Assembly (NCBI RefSeq): GCF_025420585.1
Contig: NZ_JAOEGB010000003.1
Coordinates: 124,001 to 188,000 of the forward strand
Length of the DNA: 64,000 bases
Direction of reading: 5' to 3'
Source of the DNA: Planotetraspora sp. A-T 1434
GTDB taxonomy: Bacteria > Actinomycetota > Actinomycetes > Streptosporangiales > Streptosporangiaceae
The position numbers were made by a program, and so were the translations under genes. Under the pieces are notes generated by a model. It searched no databases and had not been told where the DNA came from. It worked only from the letters and a program-made list of their open reading frames with translations. This document shows positions 20,180-29,510 of the stretch, in pieces (position 1 is the stretch's first letter; the number at the start of each line of letters is the position of its first letter).

Positions 20180-20773
20180 TCAGCGCGGTGCCTTAACCAC
20201 CACCGTCCCGGCGACCTTGTCGTGAAGTCCCTGCTGGAGAGGCTTGTCGATCAAGATGAACAGGCCGGTCACGAAGGCGAAGGCCCCGGCGAGGAAGCCG
20301 ACCACGGGAATCCCGTAGAGCGCGAAAACGCCAGGGTAGAGGACGGACCGCTTCATCACGGCGGACGAATCCAGCGGCGCCCCACCCACACCGGCAAGTT
20401 TGATCTTCATGACCTTCTTGCCGATGGTCTGGCCGTCCTTGGCGTGCAAGGTGTAGTCGTAGGCCGCATATGCGCCGTAGCCGATCAGCCCGGCGAGGAT
20501 GCCGGCCAAAACGGCGCCGCCGGTGATCGCGGTAAGGATGACGGACAGAATCGCATAGACGACCCCGAAGATGAGGCTGTCGATGATTCGAGCGACCAAA
20601 CGCTCCCACCATTCGGCGAGCGGCGCAGGGGCTCCAGGAGGAAGGGGAGCCCCCTGCGGGGCTCCATAAGAGCCCTGCGGAGCGCCATAGGACCCGGGGG
20701 GCGGATATCCACCGGGCGGGGGCGGCGGAGCCGAGCCATAAGGATTCTGGCCGGGGGGTGGTTCCGCGGTCAT
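20180..20773 (-). CDS. RDD family membrane protein
   Basis: 197 residues. A Pro/Gly/Tyr-rich tail (1-48) with two GSYGAPQ units precedes the RDD domain (about 55-195), which has the RxxARIID signature, hydrophobic segments and the closing KPLQQGLHDKVAGTVVV motif. RDD proteins are small membrane proteins of mostly unknown role, some linked to ion exchange. A longer-tailed paralogue lies immediately upstream on the same strand, each with its own terminator. Confidence 0.85.
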   Translation of the reverse strand: MTAEPPPGQNPYGSAPPPPPGGYPPPGSYGAPQGSYGAPQGAPLPPGAPAPLAEWWERLVARIIDSLIFGVVYAILSVILTAITGGAVLAGILAGLIGYGAYAAYDYTLHAKDGQTIGKKVMKIKLAGVGGAPLDSSAVMKRSVLYPGVFALYGIPVVGFLAGAFAFVTGLFILIDKPLQQGLHDKVAGTVVVKAPR

Positions 20774-20894
20774 TGGTCACCTCTCGTGACTGCGATCGGA
20801 TGTGCGTTGGTCAAGCATCGCACGGAGAAGCCTACGCGTTACGGATTTTCCGTCCCGCTCTTCGCACGGCTACTCCCTTGTGGCGAACATACGA

Positions 20895-20932
20895 AAAACG
20901 GGGCCGATGGTCCGTTCCATCGACCCCGTTTT
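20895..20932 (-). terminator. Terminator of the YGQ-rich RDD gene
   Basis: AAAACGGGG (20895-20903) pairs with CCCCGTTTT (20924-20932). The inner GATGG/CCATC stem continues after one mismatch around a 6-nt loop. It lies 7 bp beyond the stop at 20939. Confidence 0.85.
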
Positions 20933-20938
20933 GTGGCA

Positions 20939-22294
20939 CTACTTGACCTTGACCACGATCGTGTTGGCGACCTTGTCGTGCAGAGCCTGCTGCAGCGGCT
21001 TGTCCCATAGCAGCCAGAGCACATTCACCAAGGCGAAGATGCCGACGAGGTACTCCACAATGGGAATCCACCGGAGCAGCTGCGGCCCGTAGACCACAGC
21101 GGCCCGCTTTCCGGCCACCTCCGTGGAAAGACCGCCCGCGTCGAGCGTGCCCCCGACCGGCACGACCCTGATGCCCATGACGATCTTGCCGACGGTCTGC
21201 CCGCCCCTCTTCAGCATGAGGAATTCGTATGCGACCATCACGGCGCCGGCGATGAGGGAGACGAGCAGCGCGGCGAGGAAGACGCCGCTCGTCTCAACGC
21301 TGTTGCCCGTTCGAATGTCGAAATAGCCCTGGGTGACCACGGCGCCCGTGATGACGGCCGACACGATACCGAAGGGGATGCCGACGATCACGCCGTCGAT
21401 GAGCCGGGCCACCAGGCGCTGCCACCACTCGGCCAGCGGGGCCGGCGCGCCGGGCGGGATCGGGGCCACGGCGCCGTACGGCTGGCCGTATGCGGGCTGG
21501 CCATAGGGCGGCTGGCCATACCCCTGCTGGGCATACCCCTGCTGCTGCCCGTACTGCTGCTGGCCGTACTGCTGCTGGGCATACCCCTGGCCGTACGCCT
21601 GCTGCTCATAGCCGGGCTGGGCCTGCCCGTACTGCTGCTGCCCGTACTGCTCCTGGCCATACTGGGGATACTGCTGATACTGCTGGCCGTGCTGCGGGCC
21701 CTGGCCGTAGCCGGGCTGCTCACCGTAGCCCGGCTGCTGGGGCTGCTGCCCGTAAGCCGGCTGACCGCCCTGCTGGCCATACGCGCCCGACTGGCCATAA
21801 GGCTGCTGGCCATACTGCTGCTGGGCCTGCTGGCCGTAGCCCGGCTGCTGGGCCTGCTGGCCCCACTGCTGCTCCTGGCCGTAGCCCGGCTGCTGGGGCT
21901 GCTGGCCGTACTGCTGATCTGGGCCGCCGTAGCCGCCCTGGGCGGCCTGGGGGGGCTGGCCGTACGCGCCTGACTGGCCGTAGGGCTGCTGCGCGGGCTG
22001 CTGGCCGTAGTTCGGCTGGCCGTAGTTCGGCTGACCGTAGTTCGGCTGACCGCCCTGCTGTCCGTAGGGGTCGGTGCCGTAGGGGCCGGCGCCTCCCGTG
22101 GCGCCCTGCTGGCCGTATCCCTGTGCGTGCTGGGGGCCTGTCTGCTGGGCCGGATGCCGGTAGCTGACCACCGTGACGTCGGGGTCGTAGTCCTGGGCGG
22201 GCGCGTCCGGGTTCTGGCTGTTCTGCCCGTGGCCCGACGGCGGCGGGGAGCCGCCGGAGTCGTCCTGGGGGTACGGCGGCTGTCCAGTGCTCAC
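20939..22294 (-). CDS. RDD membrane protein with long YGQ-rich disordered N-terminus
   Basis: 451 residues. Residues about 55-280 are almost only Gln, Gly, Tyr, Pro and Ala, with about two dozen YGQ units, a prion-like low-complexity composition similar in style to [G/S]Y[G/S]Q domains. The RDD domain (about 290-451) has the RLVARLIDG signature and ends [20 protein letters not shown]. The tail is expected to be cytoplasmic. It is a paralogue of the downstream RDD gene with the same end motif but a far longer tail. The repeat DNA is prone to expansion and contraction. Function unknown. Confidence 0.85.
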   Translation of the reverse strand: MSTGQPPYPQDDSGGSPPPSGHGQNSQNPDAPAQDYDPDVTVVSYRHPAQQTGPQHAQGYGQQGATGGAGPYGTDPYGQQGGQPNYGQPNYGQPNYGQQPAQQPYGQSGAYGQPPQAAQGGYGGPDQQYGQQPQQPGYGQEQQWGQQAQQPGYGQQAQQQYGQQPYGQSGAYGQQGGQPAYGQQPQQPGYGEQPGYGQGPQHGQQYQQYPQYGQEQYGQQQYGQAQPGYEQQAYGQGYAQQQYGQQQYGQQQGYAQQGYGQPPYGQPAYGQPYGAVAPIPPGAPAPLAEWWQRLVARLIDGVIVGIPFGIVSAVITGAVVTQGYFDIRTGNSVETSGVFLAALLVSLIAGAVMVAYEFLMLKRGGQTVGKIVMGIRVVPVGGTLDAGGLSTEVAGKRAAVVYGPQLLRWIPIVEYLVGIFALVNVLWLLWDKPLQQALHDKVANTIVVKVK

Positions 22295-22421
22295 CGTGTC
22301 ACCTCTTTCGAGTGCGCGTGCGGCACATGTCAGGCACGCATGCTGATATTGCCCAAAGTAGCGACAGGCCTATCAACAGTCACCTTTCCATCAAGTCAGC
22401 ACCATGGTCAAGATCAGTGAT

Positions 22422-22985
22422 CTAGGCGCGGTCCACTTGAGAAGAGAGGTGGAGCAGCATCCGGGTGTTGCCCAGCGTGTTGGGCTTCACGTGTTCGAGA
22501 TCAAGGAATTCGGCGACGCCTTCGTCGTAGGAGGCGAGCAGCTCAGCGTAGACCTCCGGGGAGACCGGCGTGCCCTGGATGGGCACGAAACCGTGGCGGC
22601 CGAAGAACTCCACCTCGAACGTGAGGCAGAAGACCCGGCGGACCCCGAGCTCTCGCGCGGTCGTGATGAGCGCGCTGACGATCCGGTGACCGATGCCCCT
22701 CCCCCGCACCGACGGGTCGACGGCGACGGTCCGGATCTCGGCCAGGTCCTCCCACAGGACGTGCAGCGCGCCGCAGCCGGCCACCGTGCCGCCGACCTCG
22801 GCGACCCAGAACTCCTGGACGTCCTCGTACAGGGTGACGGTGCTCTTCTCCAGGAGACGGGGCCCCACGCCGGAGTACGCGTCGACGAGGCGGCGGATCA
22901 CGCGGACGTCCGGTGTCGTGGCCCGGCGGACGACCACCGCCGGGGGGCCGGGCTCCATGGGCGTCTGCTCCGCGACCTGCTCCAT
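22422..22985 (-). CDS. Amino-acid N-acetyltransferase (ArgA-type GNAT)
   Basis: 187 residues. It has the GNAT fold with acetyl-CoA loop VRGRGIG, FWVAEVGGTVAGCGALHVL and LTFEVEFFGRHGF, closely resembling the short single-domain glutamate N-acetyltransferase of mycobacteria (Rv2747 type) and not the long E. coli ArgA. It would make N-acetylglutamate, the first arginine-pathway intermediate. ATG 22985 starts with a short variable tail; a weaker internal ATG exists at residue 10. No arg genes are adjacent. Confidence 0.82.
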   Translation of the reverse strand: MEQVAEQTPMEPGPPAVVVRRATTPDVRVIRRLVDAYSGVGPRLLEKSTVTLYEDVQEFWVAEVGGTVAGCGALHVLWEDLAEIRTVAVDPSVRGRGIGHRIVSALITTARELGVRRVFCLTFEVEFFGRHGFVPIQGTPVSPEVYAELLASYDEGVAEFLDLEHVKPNTLGNTRMLLHLSSQVDRA

Positions 22986-23317
22986 GGACCGCCAGCGTAG
23001 TCCGCCCCGGCCACCGGATCGACGCCACGAGGGTCGGCGCGACCGGTCGGAAAGCGGCTTAAGGCATTAACGGCCAGCCCCTAACACGGCCCCAGAGGCC
23101 ACTCCATCACCGGAGACGGCCCCGAGAGCACCCCGTCCCCACCCGCCCCACCTTCAGCTCGCTTTCAGGTTTTGCCGTGTCATGGACCTGCGCTGACCGA
23201 TGGCCGCAATGTGTCAAAACGGTCTAAACGCAGGTTAAAGCCGGTATATGGCGACAACTGCCGTGATCAGGCCGTGATCGTTCGGTTGTGAAACCTAGAC
23301 GGGATCCGGAGTTCTGG

Positions 23318-23346
23318 TTGAGCAAGAACTGCGCGTGCACTAGTGT
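23318..23346 (+). promoter_or_regulatory. Promoter of the c-di-AMP riboswitch transcript
   Basis: TTGAGC (23318-23323), 17-bp spacer, TAGTGT (23341-23346): a good housekeeping-sigma promoter for an actinomycete. Transcription would begin near 23353, shortly before the riboswitch. The rest of the 22986-23317 gap shows no gene. Confidence 0.6.
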
Positions 23347-23389
23347 CCAGCGACGATGCCGGTCGTCGCGGGTGTACGCGGAGGCCGGA

Positions 23390-23555
23390 CCGCCGAGTCT
23401 TCTGAGCACGCAGGTGTGGAGGGGAGCCGGGGACCCAACTGTGCGGATCCGGAATCGAGTCAAAGGAACGTCGATCCCAGGTCAACAAGGGGTGAATCCG
23501 AAAGGTAGGGCTACTCCGGCCCGAACCCGTCAGCTAACCCGGTAGGCGGCCAGGA
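23390..23555 (+). promoter_or_regulatory. Cyclic di-AMP riboswitch (ydaO/yuaA class)
   Basis: Conserved aptamer blocks are in order: GCCGGGGACCCAAC (23426 onward), GGGGTGAATC (23489 onward), AGGGCTACTCCGGCC (23507 onward), then GAACCCGTCAGCTAACCCGG and TAGGCGG. A 5' CCGCC near 23390 can pair with the 3' GGCGG for the closing stem; exact ends are approximate. This class controls cell-wall hydrolase genes (for example rpfA) in actinobacteria and turns expression down when c-di-AMP is high. It sits 80-250 bp before an NlpC/P60 gene. Confidence 0.9.
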
Positions 23556-23617
23556 GTGCCGTGCGAACGCCGCGAGGCCATCAAGGAGGCCCCCGTGGAG
23601 ACCAGTTCGTGCGGCAC
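23556..23617 (+). promoter_or_regulatory. Long hairpin after the riboswitch (possible expression platform)
   Basis: GTGCCGTGCGAAC (23556-23568) pairs over 13 positions with GTTCGTGCGGCAC (23605-23617), two of them G-U. It starts right at the aptamer 3' edge. A GGAGG lies in the loop, and the true ribosome site (23623-23631) is just outside, so it could control elongation or ribosome access. Confidence 0.5.
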
Positions 23618-23637
23618 GACGTAGGAGAGGAGCTTGG

Positions 23638-24684
23638 TTGCGCATGCGTGGAGGACGGCCGTCGGGGAAACACGCCCGTGGCCGACGGCCCGAGGTCGGC
23701 ACGTCCATGTCCGGACCCATCCGCAGATTGGTCTTCGTGGGCGTCGCGCTCACCATGATCACAGTGGGCGCCCCCATGGTCTCCGCCACCGCCGATCCCA
23801 AGCCCAGCCTCAAGCAGCTCACAGCTGAGGTGGAAAGCCTCTACACCGAGATCGAGACCCTCACCGAGGAGTACAACGGCGAGCGCGTCCGTCTCAAGTC
23901 CGCCGAGCGGTCGGCCGCGGTCGCGAAGAAGACCCTCGCCAAGAGCGAGTCGGAGCTCGCCGTCCGCCGCCAGAAGGCCAGCCTCGTCGCGCAGAACTCC
24001 TACATGACCGGCGGATTAGGTTCCCCCCTCGCGATGGTCGGCTCCACCGACCCCGAGGCGTACCTCGACCAGGCGTCCGCGACGTACGCGCTGGAGATGC
24101 AGCAGGGGCAGGAGGTCGCCGAGGTCGCCAACGCCATGAAGGCCGCGGAGCGGGCCAAGGCGAGCGCCACCGCCCGCCAGGCCGAGGTGAAGAACCTCCT
24201 CGCGGGCATCGAGGCGCGGCGCACCAAGATCGGCAAGCTGGTCAAGAAGGCCGAGAGCAGCCTCTACAGCAAGGTCGCCGGAAGCGTCAGCGGCGGCCGG
24301 GCGACCCGCCTGTCGTTCCCCGTCATCGGGGACGGCAAGGCGGCCGCGGCGGCGCGCTGGGCGCTGAGCCAGCAGATGAAGCCCTACGTCTGGGGTGCGG
24401 CCGGCCCCAGCACCTTCGACTGCTCGGGCCTGATCATGGCGGCCTACCAGACGGTCGGGATCAGCCTCCCCCACTACACCGGCGACCAGTGGACCTCCGG
24501 CACGCACGTCAGCCGGGACGACCTGCGCCCCGGTGACCTCGTTTTCTTCTACTCCGACCTGCACCACGTCGGCATGTACATCGGCGGCGGCTACATGGTC
24601 CACGCCCCCCACACCGGTGACGTCGTCCGCATCGCGAAGCTGGGGAACCGTCCCTTCGCGGGAGCCGTACGGATCGCCGACTAG
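23638..24684 (+). CDS. Secreted NlpC/P60 peptidoglycan endopeptidase under c-di-AMP control
   Basis: 348 residues. The signal segment (about 28-50) ends in VSATA, a coiled-coil region (about 57-215) follows, and the NlpC/P60 domain has catalytic Cys262, His310 and His322. It cleaves stem-peptide bonds (D-Glu to diamino acid type) in peptidoglycan, like RipA/RpfA-linked enzymes. Start TTG 23638 is 6 nt after GGAGAGGAG; ATG 23644 is an alternative. The upstream riboswitch ties it to DisA-made c-di-AMP. Confidence 0.92.
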   Translation: MRMRGGRPSGKHARGRRPEVGTSMSGPIRRLVFVGVALTMITVGAPMVSATADPKPSLKQLTAEVESLYTEIETLTEEYNGERVRLKSAERSAAVAKKTLAKSESELAVRRQKASLVAQNSYMTGGLGSPLAMVGSTDPEAYLDQASATYALEMQQGQEVAEVANAMKAAERAKASATARQAEVKNLLAGIEARRTKIGKLVKKAESSLYSKVAGSVSGGRATRLSFPVIGDGKAAAAARWALSQQMKPYVWGAAGPSTFDCSGLIMAAYQTVGISLPHYTGDQWTSGTHVSRDDLRPGDLVFFYSDLHHVGMYIGGGYMVHAPHTGDVVRIAKLGNRPFAGAVRIAD

Positions 24685-24750
24685 GCGAAGTCGCCGGGAA
24701 GACGCCGGGAAGATGCAGGAAGACGGCGGCGGGACCGCGCGCGGCGCGCG

Positions 24751-24999
24751 TTAGATGAGACGGCGGCGGGCCGCCCAGGCGACCGCCTCGATGGCGGTCG
24801 CCACGCCGATCCGGTCGCAGATGTGGCGAAGCCGCCGCCGGACGGTGCGGCCGCTCACGTCAAGGCTGCGGCCCACCCGATCGGCGGTCACACCCTTGGC
24901 CAGCTCCGCCAGGAGCAGGATGTCGTCGTCGGTGAGACCGGCACGTTCGAGGTCCGCGGCGATGCTGTCCCCCCGGGATACGAGGTCGGGAAACCCCAT
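24751..24999 (-). CDS. Small LuxR-type HTH protein
   Basis: 82 residues, a lone GerE/LuxR helix-turn-helix (LTDDDILLLAELAKGVTADRVGRSLDVSGRTVRRRLRHI, about 22-60) without a receiver domain. GGGGAGG lies before ATG 24999. The upstream DNA has CTTGACGACCTTGACC, a direct TTGAC repeat that may be its promoter or own binding site. Targets unknown. Confidence 0.75.
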   Translation of the reverse strand: MGFPDLVSRGDSIAADLERAGLTDDDILLLAELAKGVTADRVGRSLDVSGRTVRRRLRHICDRIGVATAIEAVAWAARRRLI

Positions 25000-25160
25000 C
25001 GTCTGTCCTCCCCATGACGATGATTGGTCGGCCCACCTTCAGGGAAGGTAAACGCCCCTGGTCAAGGTCGTCAAGGTTTGCCCTTGTCTAGAACACCGCT
25101 CACCTTCTTTGGGGTGAAGAGAATGAATGAGAGAAACGAGAGGGAGAGCGGAAAATGGCC
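25000..25160. other. Non-coding leader between LuxR-type gene and repeat block B
   Basis: Holds the promoter-like TTGAC repeat (around 25053-25075) for the minus-strand LuxR-type gene and a small CTCACC/GGGGTG hairpin (about 25098-25120). Purine-rich from 25115 to 25155. No gene seen. Confidence 0.35.
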
Positions 25161-25420
25161 GTGATCATGCACACCTTCCGCGAATGCCGTCTGGTCTGCC
25201 ACAACCCCCGCCGTGATCTGGCAAAGGTTCCCGCGCACACCCATTGACGTGTTCCAACGCCCATCGTGATCAAGCAGTTCTCGTCCCAGTGTGAGATGGC
25301 ACACCTGCATGATCACGGTCGATGTACGGCCACCTCAGAGGCCCTTCCCGGGAAACCACGCATGATCACGAATGGCGTATGGGCAGCTCAGCGAGCCGCC
25401 GGGGAAGCCGTGCATGATCA
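25161..25420. repeat. GTGATCATGCA repeat, block B (6 copies)
   Basis: Plus-oriented copies at 25161-25171 (exact), 25213-25223 (GTGATCTGGCA) and 25266-25276 (GTGATCAAGCA); minus-oriented copies at 25306-25316 (exact), 25360-25369 and 25411-25420. TTCC or TTCCCG, or its complement, recurs 4-5 bp inside. Copies are spaced about 40-55 bp apart, first facing one way and then the other, so the block can fold on itself. It lies downstream of lysS. Confidence 0.8.
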
Positions 25421-25446
25421 AAAACAAAGCGGGAGGGGCGCTCTGC

Positions 25447-26931
<1,485 letters not shown>

Positions 26932-26946
26932 ACAGCGTACAACGGA

Positions 26947-28641
26947 TCATGTCCCCAACAGCTTGCGCACCCGGTCGCGGCCGACGGCGAGCAGCAGCGT
27001 GGGCAGCCGCGGCCCGGTCTCGCGGCCCACCAGCAGCCGGTAGAGCAGGGCGAAGAAAGTGCGCTGGGCGGCCTTCAGCTCGGGCGTCGCCGCCTTGGCG
27101 CTCAGGTCGAGCCCGGCCTGCATCTTCGGCACGCCGTACACGAGCGTGGTCAGGCCGTCCAGCGACCAGTGCGCCTCGAGGTTGTCCGACAGCAGCCGCA
27201 GCGACTCGCGCTCGATGTCGCCCAGGGTGTCGAGAAGCGCGGTGTCGGGCTCCTCCCTGACCTGCGTGCGCTCCTCGGCGGGGACGTAGGTGGTCACCCA
27301 GTGCTGGGCCCGGTCAAGCCGCGGCCGCAGCTCGTCGAGCCCTGAGATCTCGTGGTCGAACTCGCGCAGGATCCGCAGGGTCTGCTCCTCGTGGCCGGTG
27401 GTGATGTCCACGACCGAGGCGAGCGTCCGGTACGGCAGCCGCCGAGGCGTCTCACTGAGCGTCACCGACGCGGTGGACGTCGCACGGCGGTAGGCGGCCT
27501 GGTCGGCCGGGAGCGCGGAGCCGTCCGCAATCTTCTTGGACAGCGTGTCCCACTCGTCGTACATCCGCTGGATCTCCTGGTCGAAGGAGACCTTGAACGA
27601 CTGGTTGGGCCGCCGCCGCGCGTACAGCCAGCGCAGGAGCGCGGGCTCCATGATCGACAGAGCGTCCGCCGGGGTCGGCACACCGCCCTTGGAGCTGCTC
27701 ATCTTGGCCATGCCGCTGATGCCGACGAACGCGTACATCGGCCCGATCGGCTGGGCGCCGCCGAAGATCTCCCTGACGATCTGGCCGCCGACGACGAAGG
27801 ACGATCCGGGCGAGCTGTGGTCGACGCCGGACGGCTCGAACACCACGCCCTCGAAGGCCCAGCGCATCGGCCAGTCGACCTTCCACACCAGCTTGCCGTG
27901 GGTGTGCTCGGCGAGCATCACCGTCTCGGCGTGGCCGCACGCGCAGGTGTAGGCCAGGGCCGTCGTCTCGTCGTCGTACGAGGTGACCGTGGTCAGGTCG
28001 CGGTCGCAGACCGAGCAGTAGGGCTTGTAGGGGTAGTAGCCGCCGACCCCGGAACCGTCGTCCTCACCCGCCGCCCCGGAACCTTCGAGCGCGGCGGCCT
28101 CCTCCTCGTCCACCGTCTTGGCCGCCGTCTTGGAACCGGGGTTCGCCTTGGTGCGGTACTGGTCGAGGATGGCGTCGATCGTCTTCCGCTCACGCATGGC
28201 GAGCAGGACCTGCTCCCGGTACGCCCCGGAGCCGTACATCTCGGTCTGACTGATGCCGCGGAACTCGACGCCCAGCTCGGCGAGGGCGGCGGCCATCGGC
28301 GCCTTGAAGTGCTCGGCCCAGTTCGGGTACGGACTGCCCGCAGGCGCCGGGACCGAGGTCAGCGGCTTGCCGATGTGCTCGCTCCAGGACGGGTCGACCC
28401 CCGCCGGGACCTTGCGGAACCGGTCGAAGTCATCCCACGACAGGATGTGCACACACTCGTGGCCGCGCCGCCTGATCTCGTCGGCCACCAGGTGCGGGGT
28501 CATCACCTCGCGCAGGTTGCCCAGGTGGATCGGGCCGGAGGGGCTGAGGCCGGACGCGCAGACGATGGGTTTGCCCGGCGCGCGCCGCTCGGCCTCGGCG
28601 ATGACCTCATCAGCGAAACGCGCCACCCAATCGGCGTCCAT
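26947..28641 (-). CDS. lysK: Lysyl-tRNA synthetase, class I
   Basis: 564 residues from ATG 28641 (GTG one codon earlier possible). HIGH-type motif PIHLGN near residue 36, KMSKS-type motif KMSSSKG near 250, a zinc-like CSVCD...CACGH pair in the insertion and a class I C-terminal helical anticodon domain. It makes Lys-tRNA with a fold unrelated to class II. An acidic Glu/Ala/Gly stretch (about 165-190) is an insertion. Adjacent, same strand, to class II lysS: unusual, since most bacteria have one class. Confidence 0.95.
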   Translation of the reverse strand: MDADWVARFADEVIAEAERRAPGKPIVCASGLSPSGPIHLGNLREVMTPHLVADEIRRRGHECVHILSWDDFDRFRKVPAGVDPSWSEHIGKPLTSVPAPAGSPYPNWAEHFKAPMAAALAELGVEFRGISQTEMYGSGAYREQVLLAMRERKTIDAILDQYRTKANPGSKTAAKTVDEEEAAALEGSGAAGEDDGSGVGGYYPYKPYCSVCDRDLTTVTSYDDETTALAYTCACGHAETVMLAEHTHGKLVWKVDWPMRWAFEGVVFEPSGVDHSSPGSSFVVGGQIVREIFGGAQPIGPMYAFVGISGMAKMSSSKGGVPTPADALSIMEPALLRWLYARRRPNQSFKVSFDQEIQRMYDEWDTLSKKIADGSALPADQAAYRRATSTASVTLSETPRRLPYRTLASVVDITTGHEEQTLRILREFDHEISGLDELRPRLDRAQHWVTTYVPAEERTQVREEPDTALLDTLGDIERESLRLLSDNLEAHWSLDGLTTLVYGVPKMQAGLDLSAKAATPELKAAQRTFFALLYRLLVGRETGPRLPTLLLAVGRDRVRKLLGT

Positions 28642-28720
28642 CACGGCAGTCCTCTCTCAAGGGGTCCTGCCTTCTATGGTCCCGCACGCCGGGGAGTGGT
28701 TCCGTACGCAGGGGAGTGCC

Positions 28721-29503
28721 TCAGGTCGTGTTGCGGCTGTAGATGAGGCGCAGGCCGATCAGGGTCAGCCAGGGCTCGTGGACGTCGATCGTGCGGGCCT
28801 CGCTCACGACCAGCGGGGCGCCGCTCCCGGTGGCCACGACCGTGACGTCGTCCGGGTCATCGGCCAGCTCGGCCGTCATCCGGTCCACGATGCCGTCCAC
28901 CAGCCCGGCGAAGCCGTAGATGATGCCGGACTGGAGGGCCTCGACGGTGTTCTTGGCGATCACGGACCGGGGGCGGATCAGCTCCACCTTGTGCAACTGG
29001 GCCCCCGCCGTGGCGAGGGCGTCGACCGAGATCTCCAGGCCGGGGGCCGTCACCGCTCCGACGTACTCCCCCCGCGCCGACACGGCGTCGAAGGAGGTCG
29101 CCGTGCCGAAGTCGACGATCACGCACGGCCCGCCGTACAGGTTGGCGGCGGCGAGGGCGTTGACGATGCGGTCGCTGCCGACCTCCTTGGGGTTGTCCAT
29201 CCGGACGGGCACCCCGGTGCGGACGCCGGGCTCGACGACCACGGTCGTGACGTCGCCGTAGTAGCGGCGGGACATCTCGCGCATCTCGTTGAGCACCGAG
29301 GGGACCGTGGAGCAGATCGCGATGCCGCTGATGTCGGCGTCCTTGAGGATCGGCGACTGGCCGAGCAGACCCTGGAGGATGACGGCGATCTCGTCGGCCG
29401 TGCGGCGGGGGTCGGTCGCGATCCGCCAGTGCTCGATGACCTCTTCACCCTCGAACAGGCCAAGCACCGTGTGGGTGTTGCTGACGTCGATGGTGAGCAG
29501 CAT
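28721..29503 (-). CDS. coaX: Type III pantothenate kinase
   Basis: 260 residues from ATG 29503, 8 bp after the nadBC stop at 29511. ASKHA-fold kinase with N-terminal LLTIDVSNTHTVLGLF, the GSDRIVNALAA segment and DFGTATSFDA phosphate region. It performs the first step of CoA synthesis and is not feedback-inhibited by CoA. Lies with nadBC and, beyond, panC, which supplies its substrate pantothenate. Confidence 0.94.
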   Translation of the reverse strand: MLLTIDVSNTHTVLGLFEGEEVIEHWRIATDPRRTADEIAVILQGLLGQSPILKDADISGIAICSTVPSVLNEMREMSRRYYGDVTTVVVEPGVRTGVPVRMDNPKEVGSDRIVNALAAANLYGGPCVIVDFGTATSFDAVSARGEYVGAVTAPGLEISVDALATAGAQLHKVELIRPRSVIAKNTVEALQSGIIYGFAGLVDGIVDRMTAELADDPDDVTVVATGSGAPLVVSEARTIDVHEPWLTLIGLRLIYSRNTT

Positions 29504-29510
29504 TCCCTGA

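Noticed and set aside
25161-25420. Possible CRISPR array in repeat block B
   Set aside because: The 11-bp units face in both directions with uneven spacing, there are no identical 25-37 bp repeats and no cas genes.
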